Below are positions 18,600-27,754 of a stretch of 64,000 nt of DNA, one piece after another. How positions within the stretch are numbered: the stretch's first letter is position 1; the number at the start of each line of letters is the position of its first letter. Under the pieces are notes generated by a model. It worked only from the letters and a program-made list of their open reading frames with translations. It was not told where the DNA came from and searched no databases. The translations under genes were made by a program, and so were the position numbers. The stretch is from Pseudomonas parafulva NBRC 16636 = DSM 17004 (lineage in GTDB: Bacteria; Pseudomonadota; Gammaproteobacteria; Pseudomonadales; Pseudomonadaceae). The stretch lies in assembly GCF_000730645.1 (NCBI RefSeq), contig NZ_BBIU01000003.1, positions 1-64,000 of the forward strand, in the 5' to 3' direction.

Positions 18600-19622
18600 A
18601 TGCCCCCAATACCCCAGATCGTCCAGCGCATCATCGAACTGCTCAAACGCTACCCGGGCGTCATTGCACTGGGCGGTTTTCTGTCGGGTATCGGCAGCTT
18701 CATCCTGGTCGATCGGCAGGCGGGCCTGGCCAGCTGGGTAGCGGTGCTGTTGCTGGTCAGCTGGGTGTGGCTGATGCTGGAAAACACCCTGACCGGCCTG
18801 TTCGCCCGTACCTTCAAGCGTGAAATACCCCAGCCGTTGCTGCGCTACGCCACGCAGATGATCCACCAGGAATCGCTGTTCTTCGTCCTCCCGTTCTTCT
18901 TCATCACCACCACCTGGAACAGCGGCCAGCTGGTGTTCACCGGCCTGCTGGGTGCAGCGGGGCTGATCTCCATCATCGACCCGCTGTACTACCGGTGGCT
19001 CGCGCCCCGGCGCTGGCTGTTCATGGCGCTGCACACCTTCACCCTGTTCGCGGCACTGCTCACCGCGCTGCCAATCATCATGCACCTCACCACCGCGCAG
19101 AGCTTCAAGCTGGCGCTGATCGCTGCCATGGCGCTCTCGTTCCCGAGCCTGGCCAGCAGTTTCCCGATCAACAGCTGGCGGCGAGGCCTTGCCCTGGTCG
19201 CCATGACCCTGGTGGTGGGCGGCGTGGGCTGGTTGCTGCGCTCCTGGGTACCCCCGGCCACCCTGTGGATGACCGAGGTTGCGGTCAGTACGGAGGTAAT
19301 CAACCGCCAGCCCGGCGAATCGCTGGATGAAATCGCCGCCAGCCGTATCCGCAGCAGCGGGTTGTACGCCTATACCGCCATCAACGCGCCCCGGGGCCTG
19401 AACGAGCGCATTTATCACGTGTGGCAAAAGGACGGGCAGGAAGTGGACCGCATTGCCCTGGACATCCATGGCGGGCGCAAGGAAGGCTATCGGGCCTGGA
19501 CGCACAAGCAGAACTTCCCGCCCAACCCGGTGGGCAGGTGGCAGGTGAGGGTGCTGACCGAGGATGGTCAGGTGATCGGGGTGTTGCGCTTCAAGGTAGT
19601 GGACGACGCGCAGGCTGGATGA
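18600..19622 (+). CDS. DUF5924/DUF2914 membrane protein
   Basis: A 340-residue protein. The first ~220 residues contain about seven transmembrane segments (DUF5924-like). The last ~100 form a soluble domain of the DUF2914 type (LNERIYHVWQKDGQEVDRI ... GRWQVRVLTEDGQVIGVLRF), an Ig-like fold seen at the C-terminus of several membrane proteins. Function is unknown. The gene lies between the M16 peptidase and the Mla-like ABC operon on the same strand, so an envelope role is plausible but unproven. Confidence 0.78.
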   Translation: MPPIPQIVQRIIELLKRYPGVIALGGFLSGIGSFILVDRQAGLASWVAVLLLVSWVWLMLENTLTGLFARTFKREIPQPLLRYATQMIHQESLFFVLPFFFITTTWNSGQLVFTGLLGAAGLISIIDPLYYRWLAPRRWLFMALHTFTLFAALLTALPIIMHLTTAQSFKLALIAAMALSFPSLASSFPINSWRRGLALVAMTLVVGGVGWLLRSWVPPATLWMTEVAVSTEVINRQPGESLDEIAASRIRSSGLYAYTAINAPRGLNERIYHVWQKDGQEVDRIALDIHGGRKEGYRAWTHKQNFPPNPVGRWQVRVLTEDGQVIGVLRFKVVDDAQAG

Positions 19623-19693
19623 GGCAATGGCGGGTGATCCGGCGCCCACATGCGCTATGATCAGCCGCTGAGCCCTAGCGCAGAGCCTGTAGC

Positions 19694-20827
19694 ATGGAGC
19701 CGTTGTCACCCCCCAGCGCCACCCTCGATACATCCAGCCACCCGGCCTGCCTGCGCATCGCCGGTGACTGGACGCTGGCGCACTATGCCACCCTCAGGCG
19801 CCAGAGCCAGAGCTTGCGCACCCAGTACGGCGACGATGCCGTCGCCGACCTTAGCCAGCTGGGCCGCCTGGACACTGCCGGCGCCTCGCTGCTGGCCGAA
19901 CTGCTGGGGGCGCAACGCCTGGCCCGCTGTACGGCTCAGTTGCCGGAGGCAAACCGCGCACTGCTGAACACTGTCTACACCTCGGTCGAAAACTACTGCA
20001 TCCCGGTAAGGGAGCCCGAGCGCAATGCGCTGCTGATGCTGCTGGAACGCATCGGCTGTGCGGTGGGCACGTTGTGGCGGGACACCCTGCAATTGCTCGG
20101 CTTCGCCGGCGTAATCCTGCAAACCCTGATGCGCCGCGCCCTGCAGCCCCACCGCTGGCGCTGGACACCCGTCGTTGCGCACATCGAGCAGACTGGCCTG
20201 GACGCTGCCCCCATCGTGGCCCTGCTCACGTTTCTGGTGGGGGCGGTGGTGGCCTTCCTCGGGGCCACGGTATTGGCAGACTTCGGCGCCACTATTTTCA
20301 CCGTCGACCTGGTGGCCTTTTCATTCCTGCGCGAGTTTGCCGTGCTGCTTACCGCCATCCTGATGGCCGGCCGCACTGCCAGCGCCTTCACAGCGCAAAT
20401 CGGCTCGATGAAAGCCAACGAGGAAATCGACGCCATCCGCACCCTGGGGCTCAACCCCATCGAATTGCTGGTACTGCCCAGGGTGCTGGCGCTGCTGATC
20501 TCATTACCCCTGCTAACCTTCGTCGCCATGCTGTGCGGCATGGTCGGTGGCGCCGTGGTGTGCGCCTTGTCCCTGGATATTCCGCCGGCCATGTTCCTGT
20601 CGCTGCTGCAAACCGACATTGGCGTGCAGCACCTGCTGGTGGGCTTGGTGAAGGCACCGTTCTTCGCGTTCCTGATTGCTGCCATCGGCTGCCTGGAAGG
20701 CTTCAAGGTCAGCGGCAGTGCGGAATCGGTAGGCGCGCACACCACTTCAGCGGTGGTGCAGTCGATTTTCGTGGTGATCGTACTGGATGCCGTTGCAGCA
20801 TTGTATTTCATGGAGATGGGCTGGTGA
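19694..20827 (+). CDS. MlaE-like ABC permease with N-terminal STAS domain
   Basis: A 377-residue permease. Residues 1-110 form a STAS domain (CLRIAGDWTLAHY ... VADLSQLGRLDTAGASLLAELL), and residues 130-377 an MlaE permease with about five or six membrane segments and the motif AFTAQIGSMKANEEIDAIRTLGLNP. In the E. coli Mla system the STAS protein MlaB is a separate subunit; here it is fused to the permease. It is the first gene of a four-gene operon with ATPase, MCE protein and lipoprotein. Expected role: phospholipid or other hydrophobic-molecule traffic between inner and outer membranes. Confidence 0.92.
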   Translation: MEPLSPPSATLDTSSHPACLRIAGDWTLAHYATLRRQSQSLRTQYGDDAVADLSQLGRLDTAGASLLAELLGAQRLARCTAQLPEANRALLNTVYTSVENYCIPVREPERNALLMLLERIGCAVGTLWRDTLQLLGFAGVILQTLMRRALQPHRWRWTPVVAHIEQTGLDAAPIVALLTFLVGAVVAFLGATVLADFGATIFTVDLVAFSFLREFAVLLTAILMAGRTASAFTAQIGSMKANEEIDAIRTLGLNPIELLVLPRVLALLISLPLLTFVAMLCGMVGGAVVCALSLDIPPAMFLSLLQTDIGVQHLLVGLVKAPFFAFLIAAIGCLEGFKVSGSAESVGAHTTSAVVQSIFVVIVLDAVAALYFMEMGW

Positions 20828-21615
20828 GCACAGACAACACCGTCATCCAGGCCCGGGGTATCTGCAACCGTTTCGGGCAACAGGTGGTGCACGAAAACCT
20901 TGATCTCGACCTCTATCGGGGTGAAATCCTGGGGGTGGTCGGTGGCTCGGGCAGCGGCAAGTCGGTGCTGCTGCGCAGTATCGTCGGCCTGCGCCGCCCC
21001 GACGCAGGGCAGGTAAGGGTGTTTGGCCAGGACCTCGCCAGCCTGGGTGAAGAACAGCGCTCGGCCGTTGAAAGGCGTTTTGGCGTGCTGTTCCAGAAAG
21101 GCGCGCTGTTCTCTTCGCTGACCTTGACCGAGAACGTGGCATTGCCGCTGATCGAGCACGCCGGCCTGTCCCGTACCGACGCCGAACACCTGGCCGGGGT
21201 CAAGCTGGCCCTGGCCGGGCTGCCGATCTCGGCCGCCGACAAGTACCCGGTATCGCTGTCTGGGGGGATGATCAAGCGGGCGGCGCTGGCCCGTGCCCTG
21301 GCGCTGGACCCTGACATCCTGTTTCTTGACGAACCCACTGCAGGCCTGGACCCGATCGGTGCAGCTGCCTTCGACCAACTCATCCTGACCCTGCGTGACG
21401 CGCTGGGCCTTTCGGTGTTTCTGATTACCCACGACCTGGACACCCTCTACACCATTACTGACCGCATCGCGGTGTTGTCACAGAAGAAGGTGCTGGTGGC
21501 GGGCCCACTGGCAGAGGTTGCGCAACACCCCGACAGCTGGATCCAAGCGTACTTTCATGGCCCCCGCGGGCGCGCAGCCGAGCAGGCCGCCCCCCGTACC
21601 GGGCAGGAGCACTGA
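20824..21615 (+). CDS. MlaF-like ABC ATPase
   Basis: A 263-residue ATPase with Walker A GGSGSGKSVLL near residue 42, signature LSGGM, Walker B ILFLDEPTAGLDP and switch histidine THD. It energises the adjacent permease. The start is GTG at 20824, overlapping the permease stop (GTGA); the longer frame from 20074 lies inside the permease gene. It is followed three bases later by the MCE-protein gene. Confidence 0.93.
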   Translation: MSTDNTVIQARGICNRFGQQVVHENLDLDLYRGEILGVVGGSGSGKSVLLRSIVGLRRPDAGQVRVFGQDLASLGEEQRSAVERRFGVLFQKGALFSSLTLTENVALPLIEHAGLSRTDAEHLAGVKLALAGLPISAADKYPVSLSGGMIKRAALARALALDPDILFLDEPTAGLDPIGAAAFDQLILTLRDALGLSVFLITHDLDTLYTITDRIAVLSQKKVLVAGPLAEVAQHPDSWIQAYFHGPRGRAAEQAAPRTGQEH

Positions 21616-21618
21616 GCA

Positions 21619-22557
21619 ATGGAAACCCGAGCCCATCACGTTCTCATCGGCCTGGTCACCGTCCTGGTGGTGGCCGGCGCCATGCTGTTCGGCCTGTGGC
21701 TGGCCAAATCCAGCGTGGACGATGCTTTCAAGGACTACGAGGTCGTGTTCAACGAAGCCGTGTCCGGGCTGTCCCGGGGCAGCGCCGTGCAGTACAACGG
21801 CATCAAGGTGGGCGATGTGTCCAGCCTGCGCCTGGACCCGAAAGACCCTCGCAGGGTCCTGGCGCGCGTACGCCTGAGTGCCGACACCCCCGTGAAGGAA
21901 GACACCCAGGCCAAGCTGACCCTGGCCGGGGTAACCGGCAACTCGTTCATCCAGCTGAGCGGTGGCACGCCCCAGAGCCCGGAGCTGAAGGGAAGGGACG
22001 GCAAGCTGCCGGTGATCATCGCCTCGCCGTCGCCCATTGCACGGCTGCTCACCGACGGTAGCGACCTGGTCACCAACATCAACCTGCTGCTGCACAATGC
22101 CAACCAGATGTTCTCCGAGGACAACATTGGCCATTTTGGCAACACCCTGGCCAACCTCGACAAGACCACAGGCGCACTGGCCGGGCAGCACGGCAGCATC
22201 ACACAGGCCATCGAGCAGCTGGTACAGGCGGGCAAGCAGGCCAGCGCCACCCTGGCCGAAACCCAGGTGCTTATGCGTAACGCCAATGGCCTGCTCAACA
22301 GCGAAGGGCGCCAGGCCATCGGCAGCGCCGAGCAAGCCATGCAGTCGCTGGCCCAGAGCACGGCCACCATCAACCGCCTGCTGCAGGACAACCGCGAAGC
22401 GCTCGACAACGGCGCCCAAGGCCTCGACCAGCTGACGCCGGCCATTCGTGAACTGCGTGAGACGCTCAATGCGCTCAAGGGCATTTCCCGGCAGCTGGAA
22501 GCCGACCCCAGCGGCTACCTGCTGGGCCGCGACAACCACAAGGAGTTTCAGCCATGA
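21619..22557 (+). CDS. MlaD-like MCE-domain protein
   Basis: A 312-residue protein with an N-terminal membrane anchor (residues 9-29) and one MCE domain at about 38-120 (YEVVFNEAVSGLSRGSAVQYNGIKVGDVSSLRL). A long helical periplasmic segment follows (residues ~130-310). MCE proteins form hexamers that carry lipids across the periplasm. The long helical tail is more like PqiB/YebT or Mce needles than the short MlaD of E. coli. Its stop overlaps the lipoprotein start by four bases. Confidence 0.92.
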   Translation: METRAHHVLIGLVTVLVVAGAMLFGLWLAKSSVDDAFKDYEVVFNEAVSGLSRGSAVQYNGIKVGDVSSLRLDPKDPRRVLARVRLSADTPVKEDTQAKLTLAGVTGNSFIQLSGGTPQSPELKGRDGKLPVIIASPSPIARLLTDGSDLVTNINLLLHNANQMFSEDNIGHFGNTLANLDKTTGALAGQHGSITQAIEQLVQAGKQASATLAETQVLMRNANGLLNSEGRQAIGSAEQAMQSLAQSTATINRLLQDNREALDNGAQGLDQLTPAIRELRETLNALKGISRQLEADPSGYLLGRDNHKEFQP

Positions 22558-23180
22558 GCGCCACAATGCGCCTGCTGGGCGCGGCCGTGGCGATGAGCCT
22601 GGCCAGCGCCTGCTCGATCCTGCCGCAAAGCGAGCCTGTCGACCTCTACCGCCTGCCAGTCGACCAGCCAAGCCGGGCGGTGCCAGCGGTGGAGTGGTCA
22701 CTGCGCCTGAACAAGCCCCTGGCCAGCGAGGCGCTCGCCGGGCCACGAATTGCCGTCGTCCCCCACGGGAATGTAATCAGCAGCTACAAAGGGGCACGTT
22801 GGGCTGATGCCTCCCCCATTCTGGTACGCAACCGCCTGCTCGATGGCTTCCAGCGGGACGGCCGCGTGCAGCGCCTGAGCGCTGACGACAGCAACCTGCA
22901 GGGCGACTTCGAGCTGGTGGGTGAATTGCTGGCCTTCCAGACCGAATACCGCCCGGGCGGGGCCGTGGAAGTGGTGGTTCGCTATGACGCGCGCCTGGTG
23001 CAAGGGCGCACCCAGCGCATCCTTGCCAGCAAGCGGTTTGAGGTGCACCAGCCGCTGGCTGACACGCAATTGCCAGCCGTTGTAGCCGGCTTCGGCCAGG
23101 CCAGCGACCAGCTGACCGGGCAAGTGGTGGGTTGGACCATCACCCAGGCCGGGGCCTGGGTTCAGGCGAAGAACCAGTAG
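22554..23180 (+). CDS. ABC-transport auxiliary lipoprotein (PqiC-like)
   Basis: A 208-residue lipoprotein with lipobox LASAC (Cys20). The remainder fits the ABC-type transport auxiliary domain of PqiC/YmbA-type proteins (VDLYRLPVDQ ... ARWADASPILVRNRLLDGF ... GRVQRLSADDSNLQGDFELVGEL). It probably sits at the outer membrane as the end point of the MCE lipid bridge encoded upstream. It converges on the next gene with a 19-bp overlap of coding ends (23162-23180). Confidence 0.9.
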   Translation: MSATMRLLGAAVAMSLASACSILPQSEPVDLYRLPVDQPSRAVPAVEWSLRLNKPLASEALAGPRIAVVPHGNVISSYKGARWADASPILVRNRLLDGFQRDGRVQRLSADDSNLQGDFELVGELLAFQTEYRPGGAVEVVVRYDARLVQGRTQRILASKRFEVHQPLADTQLPAVVAGFGQASDQLTGQVVGWTITQAGAWVQAKNQ

Positions 23181-24391
23181 CAGACGAAGATCGCCGCCAC
23201 CACGCCGGAGAACTCAGCCAGCAACGCGCAACCGACCGCATGCCGGACGCGCTGGATACCCACCGCGCCAAAGTACACCGCCAGTACGTAGAAGGTGGTT
23301 TCGGTACTGCCCTGAATGGTCGCGGCCACCAGCGCCGGGAAACTGTCCACGCCCTGCGCCTGCATGGTCTCGATCAGCATGGCCCGCGCCGCGCTCCCCG
23401 AGAACGGTTTGACCAGCGCGGTGGGCAAGCCATCGACGAATCGCGTATCCAGGCCCAGCCAAGTCACCAGGTGGCGGATACCGTCCAGGGCGATCTCCAG
23501 GGCGCCTGAGGCGCGCAGCACGCCAACCGCCACCAGCATTGCCACCAGATAAGGCAGCAGGTTCCTGGCCACGTCGAAGCCTTCCTTGGCGCCCTCGACG
23601 AAGGCTTCGTACACCTTCACCCGCTTCAGCGCACCGATGACCAGAAACAGCATGATGACCCCGAACAGGGTGAGGTTGCCCAGTATGGAAGACAGGCTGG
23701 CCAGCGCAGCCGCCGACAGGGTGCCCAGAAACGCCATGAAACCGCACAGCAGCAAGGCACCGGGGATCAGATAGGCCAGCACCACCGGGTCCCACAATCG
23801 CAGGCGCTGCATCACCGCCACGGACAACAGGCCCACCAGGGTCGAGACGCTGGTGGCCAGCAGAATGGGCAGGAACACCATGGTGGGGTCAGGTGCCCCT
23901 TGCTGGGCCCGGTACATGAAGATGGTCACGGGCAACAGGGTGAGCGAAGAGGCGTTCAGTACCAGGAACAGAATCTGTGCATTGCTCGCGGTAGTGCTGC
24001 TGGGATTCAGCGCTTGCAGGGCCCGCATTGCCTTCAGGCCGATGGGTGTGGCAGCGTTGTCCAGGCCCAGGCCGTTGGCGGCGAAGTTCATGGTGATCAA
24101 CCCCAGCGCCGGGTGCCCAGGGGGTACCTCAGGCATCAGCCGGGCGAACAGCGGGCCCAGCACCTTGGCCAGCCACTCGACGATACCGGCCTGCTCGGCA
24201 ATTTTCAGAAAGCCCAGCCACAGGGTGAGGGTGCCGAACAGCAACACCATCACCTCGACCGACAGTTTGGCCATGGCGAAGATACTCTCGACCATCGCCG
24301 CGAAGATGCCAGCGTTGCCACCTACCAGCCATTGGGCCATGGCAGACACTGCTGCCACCAGGAAAAAGCCGAGCCAAAGGCCGTTGAGCAT
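23162..24391 (-). CDS. fused SpmA/SpmB-like nucleoside-recognition (Gate) membrane protein
   Basis: A 409-residue membrane protein with two Gate (nucleoside recognition) domains corresponding to the Bacillus spore maturation proteins SpmA (N-terminal half, MNFAANGLGLDNAATPIGLKAM) and SpmB (C-terminal half, STETTFYVLAVYFGAVGIQRVRHA). The ATG at 24391 follows AGGGGG; an upstream start at 24478 adds 29 residues. Pseudomonas does not sporulate, so the role is not spore maturation. Gate proteins are thought to move small solutes, but the substrate is unknown. Confidence 0.87.
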   Translation of the reverse strand: MLNGLWLGFFLVAAVSAMAQWLVGGNAGIFAAMVESIFAMAKLSVEVMVLLFGTLTLWLGFLKIAEQAGIVEWLAKVLGPLFARLMPEVPPGHPALGLITMNFAANGLGLDNAATPIGLKAMRALQALNPSSTTASNAQILFLVLNASSLTLLPVTIFMYRAQQGAPDPTMVFLPILLATSVSTLVGLLSVAVMQRLRLWDPVVLAYLIPGALLLCGFMAFLGTLSAAALASLSSILGNLTLFGVIMLFLVIGALKRVKVYEAFVEGAKEGFDVARNLLPYLVAMLVAVGVLRASGALEIALDGIRHLVTWLGLDTRFVDGLPTALVKPFSGSAARAMLIETMQAQGVDSFPALVAATIQGSTETTFYVLAVYFGAVGIQRVRHAVGCALLAEFSGVVAAIFVCYWFFA

Positions 24392-24449
24392 CCGCGTGTA
24401 CCCCCTGAAAAATGCCCGAATGATAGCGGAAGTTGCCCCTACCGGCTTC

Positions 24450-24480
24450 ACCCCTGGTAGGGCCGGCTTGCCGGCCATAG
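24450..24480. repeat. REP-like inverted repeat
   Basis: Contains GGCCGGCTTGCCGGCC, with flanking TAGGG and ATAGGG, between gltP and the SpmAB gene. G+C-rich palindromes of this form are common as Pseudomonas extragenic repeats. Assignment to a known REP class is by eye only. Confidence 0.4.
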
Positions 24481-24513
24481 GGCCAACTGCACCCTACAGC
24501 CCTTACAGACAGC

Positions 24514-24538
24514 AAAAAGCCCCGACAAGTCGGGGCTT
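24514..24538 (-). terminator. intrinsic terminator of gltP
   Basis: AAGCCCCGAC and GTCGGGGCTT form a perfect 10-bp stem with a 2-nt loop. On the minus strand it is followed by T residues, 22 bp after the symporter stop. Confidence 0.92.
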
Positions 24539-24559
24539 CTGTTCAAGCAACCATCACGC

Positions 24560-25888
24560 TCAGCGCTTGACGGGCTCGCCAACCACCGCAGCCTGCCGCT
24601 TTTCAGCAACCAGCGAGGCGTAGTACTGCTCGCCCTTGGCCGCATCGTACATGCCTTCCCAACGGGAGATCACCAGCGCCGCCAGGGCGTTGCCGATCAC
24701 GTTCAGCGCAGTACGGGCCATGTCCATGATGCGGTCGACACCGGCAATGAAGGCCAGGCCTTCCAGCGGGATGCCCACGCTGCCCAGGGTCGCCAGCAGC
24801 ACCACGAACGACACGCCCGGCACGCCCGCGATACCCTTGGAGGTCACCATCAGGGTCAGCACCAGCAGCAGTTGCTGGCTCCACGACAGGTCGATACCGT
24901 ACAGCTGGGCGATGAAGATGGCCGCAATGCTCTGGTACAGGGTCGAGCCATCGAGGTTGAAGGAATAGCCGGTTGGCACCACGAACGAGCAGATCGACTT
25001 CGGGGCGCCGTACTTCTCCATCTTCTCGATCACCCGCGGCAGCACGGTTTCCGAGCTGGAGGTGGAGTAGGCCAGGATCAGCTCATCTTTCATGATGCGC
25101 ATGATCTTGATCACCGAGAAACCAAACAGCCGCGCCACCAGGCCCAGCACCATGAAGGCGAAGAAGGCGATGGCGAAGTACACCAGCAGCACCAGCTTGG
25201 CCAGCGGCAGCAGCGAGCTGAAACCGAAGTTGGCCACGGTCACGGCGATCAGGGCAAACACGCCGATCGGAGCGTAGTTCATGATCATGTGAGTGACCTT
25301 GAACATGGTTTCCGAAACGGCCTGGAAGGTGCGTACCAACGGGTCGCGCAGCTCTGCCTGCAGGCTGGAGAGGCCCAGGCCGAACATCACCGAGAAGAAG
25401 ATGATCGGCAGCATTTCGCCACGCATCAGCGCTGCAAAGATGTTCGACGGGATCAGGTTGAGCAGCGTTTCGATGAAGGCATGCTCATGCTGCACCTCAG
25501 CCGCGGTTGCCTGGTACTTGGAGATGTCCACGGTCCCCAAGGTACTCATGTCGATACCGGCACCTGGGTGGAACAGGTTGGCCAGCACCAGGCCCACCAC
25601 GATGGCAATGGTGGTGACGACTTCGAAATACAGAATGGTCTTGAGGCCGATACTGCCCAGCTTTTTCGCATCGCCAACCCCGGCGATACCCACGATCAAC
25701 GACGAAATCACGATCGGGACGACGATCATCTTGATCAGGCGAATGAAGATGTCACCAGCTGGCTGGAGGACGTTGCTGATCCACCATGCCTTTTCCGCAC
25801 TGAAGTGATTCAGTAGCGCACCGACTGCAACGCCCAGCAGCAGACCGATGACGATCTGCCAGGCGAGGCTCAGTTTTGCCTTCTTCAT
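24560..25888 (-). CDS. gltP: glutamate/aspartate (dicarboxylate):proton symporter
   Basis: A 442-residue DAACS-family symporter with eight membrane helices and two re-entrant loops. Hallmarks are the serine-rich motif AYSTSSSETVLPRVIEKM, PTGYSFNLDGSTLYQSIAAIFIAQ and GIAGVPGVSFVVLLATLGSVGIP. These proteins import glutamate and aspartate, and sometimes C4-dicarboxylates, with protons. The ATG at 25888 has AAAGGG upstream; the frame opens at 25915. It is a single-gene unit with its own terminator. The exact substrate (GltP versus DctA-like) is by family resemblance. Confidence 0.9.
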   Translation of the reverse strand: MKKAKLSLAWQIVIGLLLGVAVGALLNHFSAEKAWWISNVLQPAGDIFIRLIKMIVVPIVISSLIVGIAGVGDAKKLGSIGLKTILYFEVVTTIAIVVGLVLANLFHPGAGIDMSTLGTVDISKYQATAAEVQHEHAFIETLLNLIPSNIFAALMRGEMLPIIFFSVMFGLGLSSLQAELRDPLVRTFQAVSETMFKVTHMIMNYAPIGVFALIAVTVANFGFSSLLPLAKLVLLVYFAIAFFAFMVLGLVARLFGFSVIKIMRIMKDELILAYSTSSSETVLPRVIEKMEKYGAPKSICSFVVPTGYSFNLDGSTLYQSIAAIFIAQLYGIDLSWSQQLLLVLTLMVTSKGIAGVPGVSFVVLLATLGSVGIPLEGLAFIAGVDRIMDMARTALNVIGNALAALVISRWEGMYDAAKGEQYYASLVAEKRQAAVVGEPVKR

Positions 25889-26624
25889 GTCTTTACCCTT
25901 TGTTCTAGTGGTCATGCCACCTCACGGAAACCCGCAGACCCTGCCATCGGCAAATTCCGGCGGTAACGCCTTCCGCAAGGCAACGTGTTGTAAGGACAGC
26001 GCAGGCGGGCGTGAGGGCGCCCTGGCCGGCGAAAAAGGCGGCAACTATTGCGATGGCAAAAGGGGAAATCTAATGCCTGAAATGCATAGCCCATACCGAT
26101 AACGCATAAGGATTTCAGCGTTATTGAGCGCTGCAATGAGCCTGGATGGTCCGCGTTCGGGATACCGAACAAGGCCATAGCGCCAAATCAAGGCAGAAAT
26201 GACAGTAGCGGAAGGTAGGAAGATTCAGCTTGTTCGACAATCCGAATGGCAAAAATGCCACCCGAATGAATGAAGGGCAGAGCAAAAAAAAACTGATGTA
26301 CGGTTGAGACAAAATGTGTCTTCAAACAATAAACGTGCAAGCCCATCGCGACGGGCTCCTCGGAAGCCAGGCCTGCCATGAGCCTTTCCATGGCACCCAG
26401 CCTGACGCTTCCGATTCCGCCTTTTCCTGACCCGGCCCACTGAGTGGAGGCACTCCCTGTACCCCTAGGCCGCTCCGGCCCTGCAACAGCCAGAACAGCC
26501 CGGCCCCATGGTCATGTGCTGCTCCTCCTCGGAGCGGCGCATCATGGAAGGCTGACACTATAGGGCCGTTCAGCTTCCATTTCGTGACAGTGCAGGGCGT
26601 TCTACCCGTACCGTCAGCAAACAC
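25889..26624. other. long gltP-ivy intergenic region, rich in inverted repeats
   Basis: No convincing protein gene: the minus-strand frames here lack recognisable domains and are low-quality. The segment 26341-26536 is dense in hairpins. On the minus strand TATAGT (26563-26558) could be a -10 element, with a T run at 26293-26285. The rest, 25889-26280, probably carries the gltP promoter, though I see no clear consensus. Confidence 0.5.
26285..26551 (-). ncRNA. candidate structured RNA (undescribed, tentative)
   Basis: Five inverted repeats lie close together: GCTCC/GGAGC (26522-26536), GGCCG/CGGCC (26469-26481), CCAC/GTGG (26438-26448), a compound hairpin at 26363-26413 and AGCCC/GGGCT (26341-26358, with one mismatch). 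The compound hairpin has three stacked stems: GGAAGC/GCTTCC, CAGGC/GCCTG and TGCCATG/CATGGCA, 18 bp in all around an 8-nt loop. On the minus strand a TATAGT box lies upstream and nine T end the segment, although no strong hairpin directly precedes them. The strand and ends are inference, and it could instead be a repeat element. Confidence 0.3.
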
Positions 26625-27094
26625 TCAATACCAGTTCGGGTCACGCTTGAGCTGGTCCTGCAGCAACGCCTTCATGCCGTCATCCGGCTTGCCGAACCAG
26701 GTGTACTTCGCATGACGGGTCGGCGACTTGTAGCTTGGCAGGCCCTCAGGCACTTCCACCAACATGCCGTAGGCATCATCCTTGTCCCAGCTCACCGCCA
26801 CGACCAGGCGCTTGTACGTGCAGTTGTTATCCGACTCGCACAGCGGGCCGACCAGGTATTTGTCGCCATCTTCGGTTAACGCCGACATCTGCTGAGACGA
26901 GCTGCCCGACAGGTTGATTACCCATTCCGGCAGGTTTTCCTTGCCCTTGATCGCGTCGTGCCAGGCTTCCCGGTACTTGGCGTCGGTCCCCAGCAGCTGG
27001 TTCACACGCAGTTGGCCATCATTGGCCGCCACCGCCGCGCCAGTGGCGCTCAACAGCAGAGCGCCAGCCAGAACGTTACGCAACAGGCTGCCCA

Positions 27095-27095
<1 letters not shown>
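26625..27095 (-). CDS. Ivy-family inhibitor of vertebrate-type lysozyme
   Basis: A 156-residue exported protein with a signal peptide (residues 1-23, ...AAVAA). The mature part resembles Ivy: VNQLLGTDAKYREAWHDAI, LPEWVINLSGSSSQQ, a cysteine-bracketed loop CESDNNC (the position of CKPHDC in E. coli Ivy) and FGKPDDGMKALLQDQL near the end. Ivy proteins bind C-type lysozyme with this loop and protect peptidoglycan, including from lytic transglycosylases. The loop lacks the conserved histidine, so inhibitory strength is uncertain. Its start overlaps the DUF1328 stop by one base. In P. aeruginosa an Ivy paralogue also lies near algB. Confidence 0.8.
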
Positions 27096-27581
<486 letters not shown>

Positions 27582-27754
27582 GCTGGCTCTCCTGCTGTAA
27601 TTTTTGTCCAGACCTGAACAAGTAATTGCAGCCTGCGTGCCAGCTTTTAAATCATCAGAAATCCCTTATAAATCAACAACTTAAAATATTGAACCAATCA
27701 ACCCTGGGACGTATCCTGCACGATGCCCGATTTACCTCCGTGCGAAATGCACGA

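Noticed and set aside
26341..26536. Known RNAs (4.5S, tmRNA, RNase P, 6S) in the hairpin-rich gap
   Set aside because: The diagnostic conserved sequences of these RNAs are not present.
26188..26624. Minus-strand frames in the gltP-ivy gap as possible small proteins
   Set aside because: No similarity to any family I know, atypical composition, and dense inverted repeats favour a non-coding explanation.
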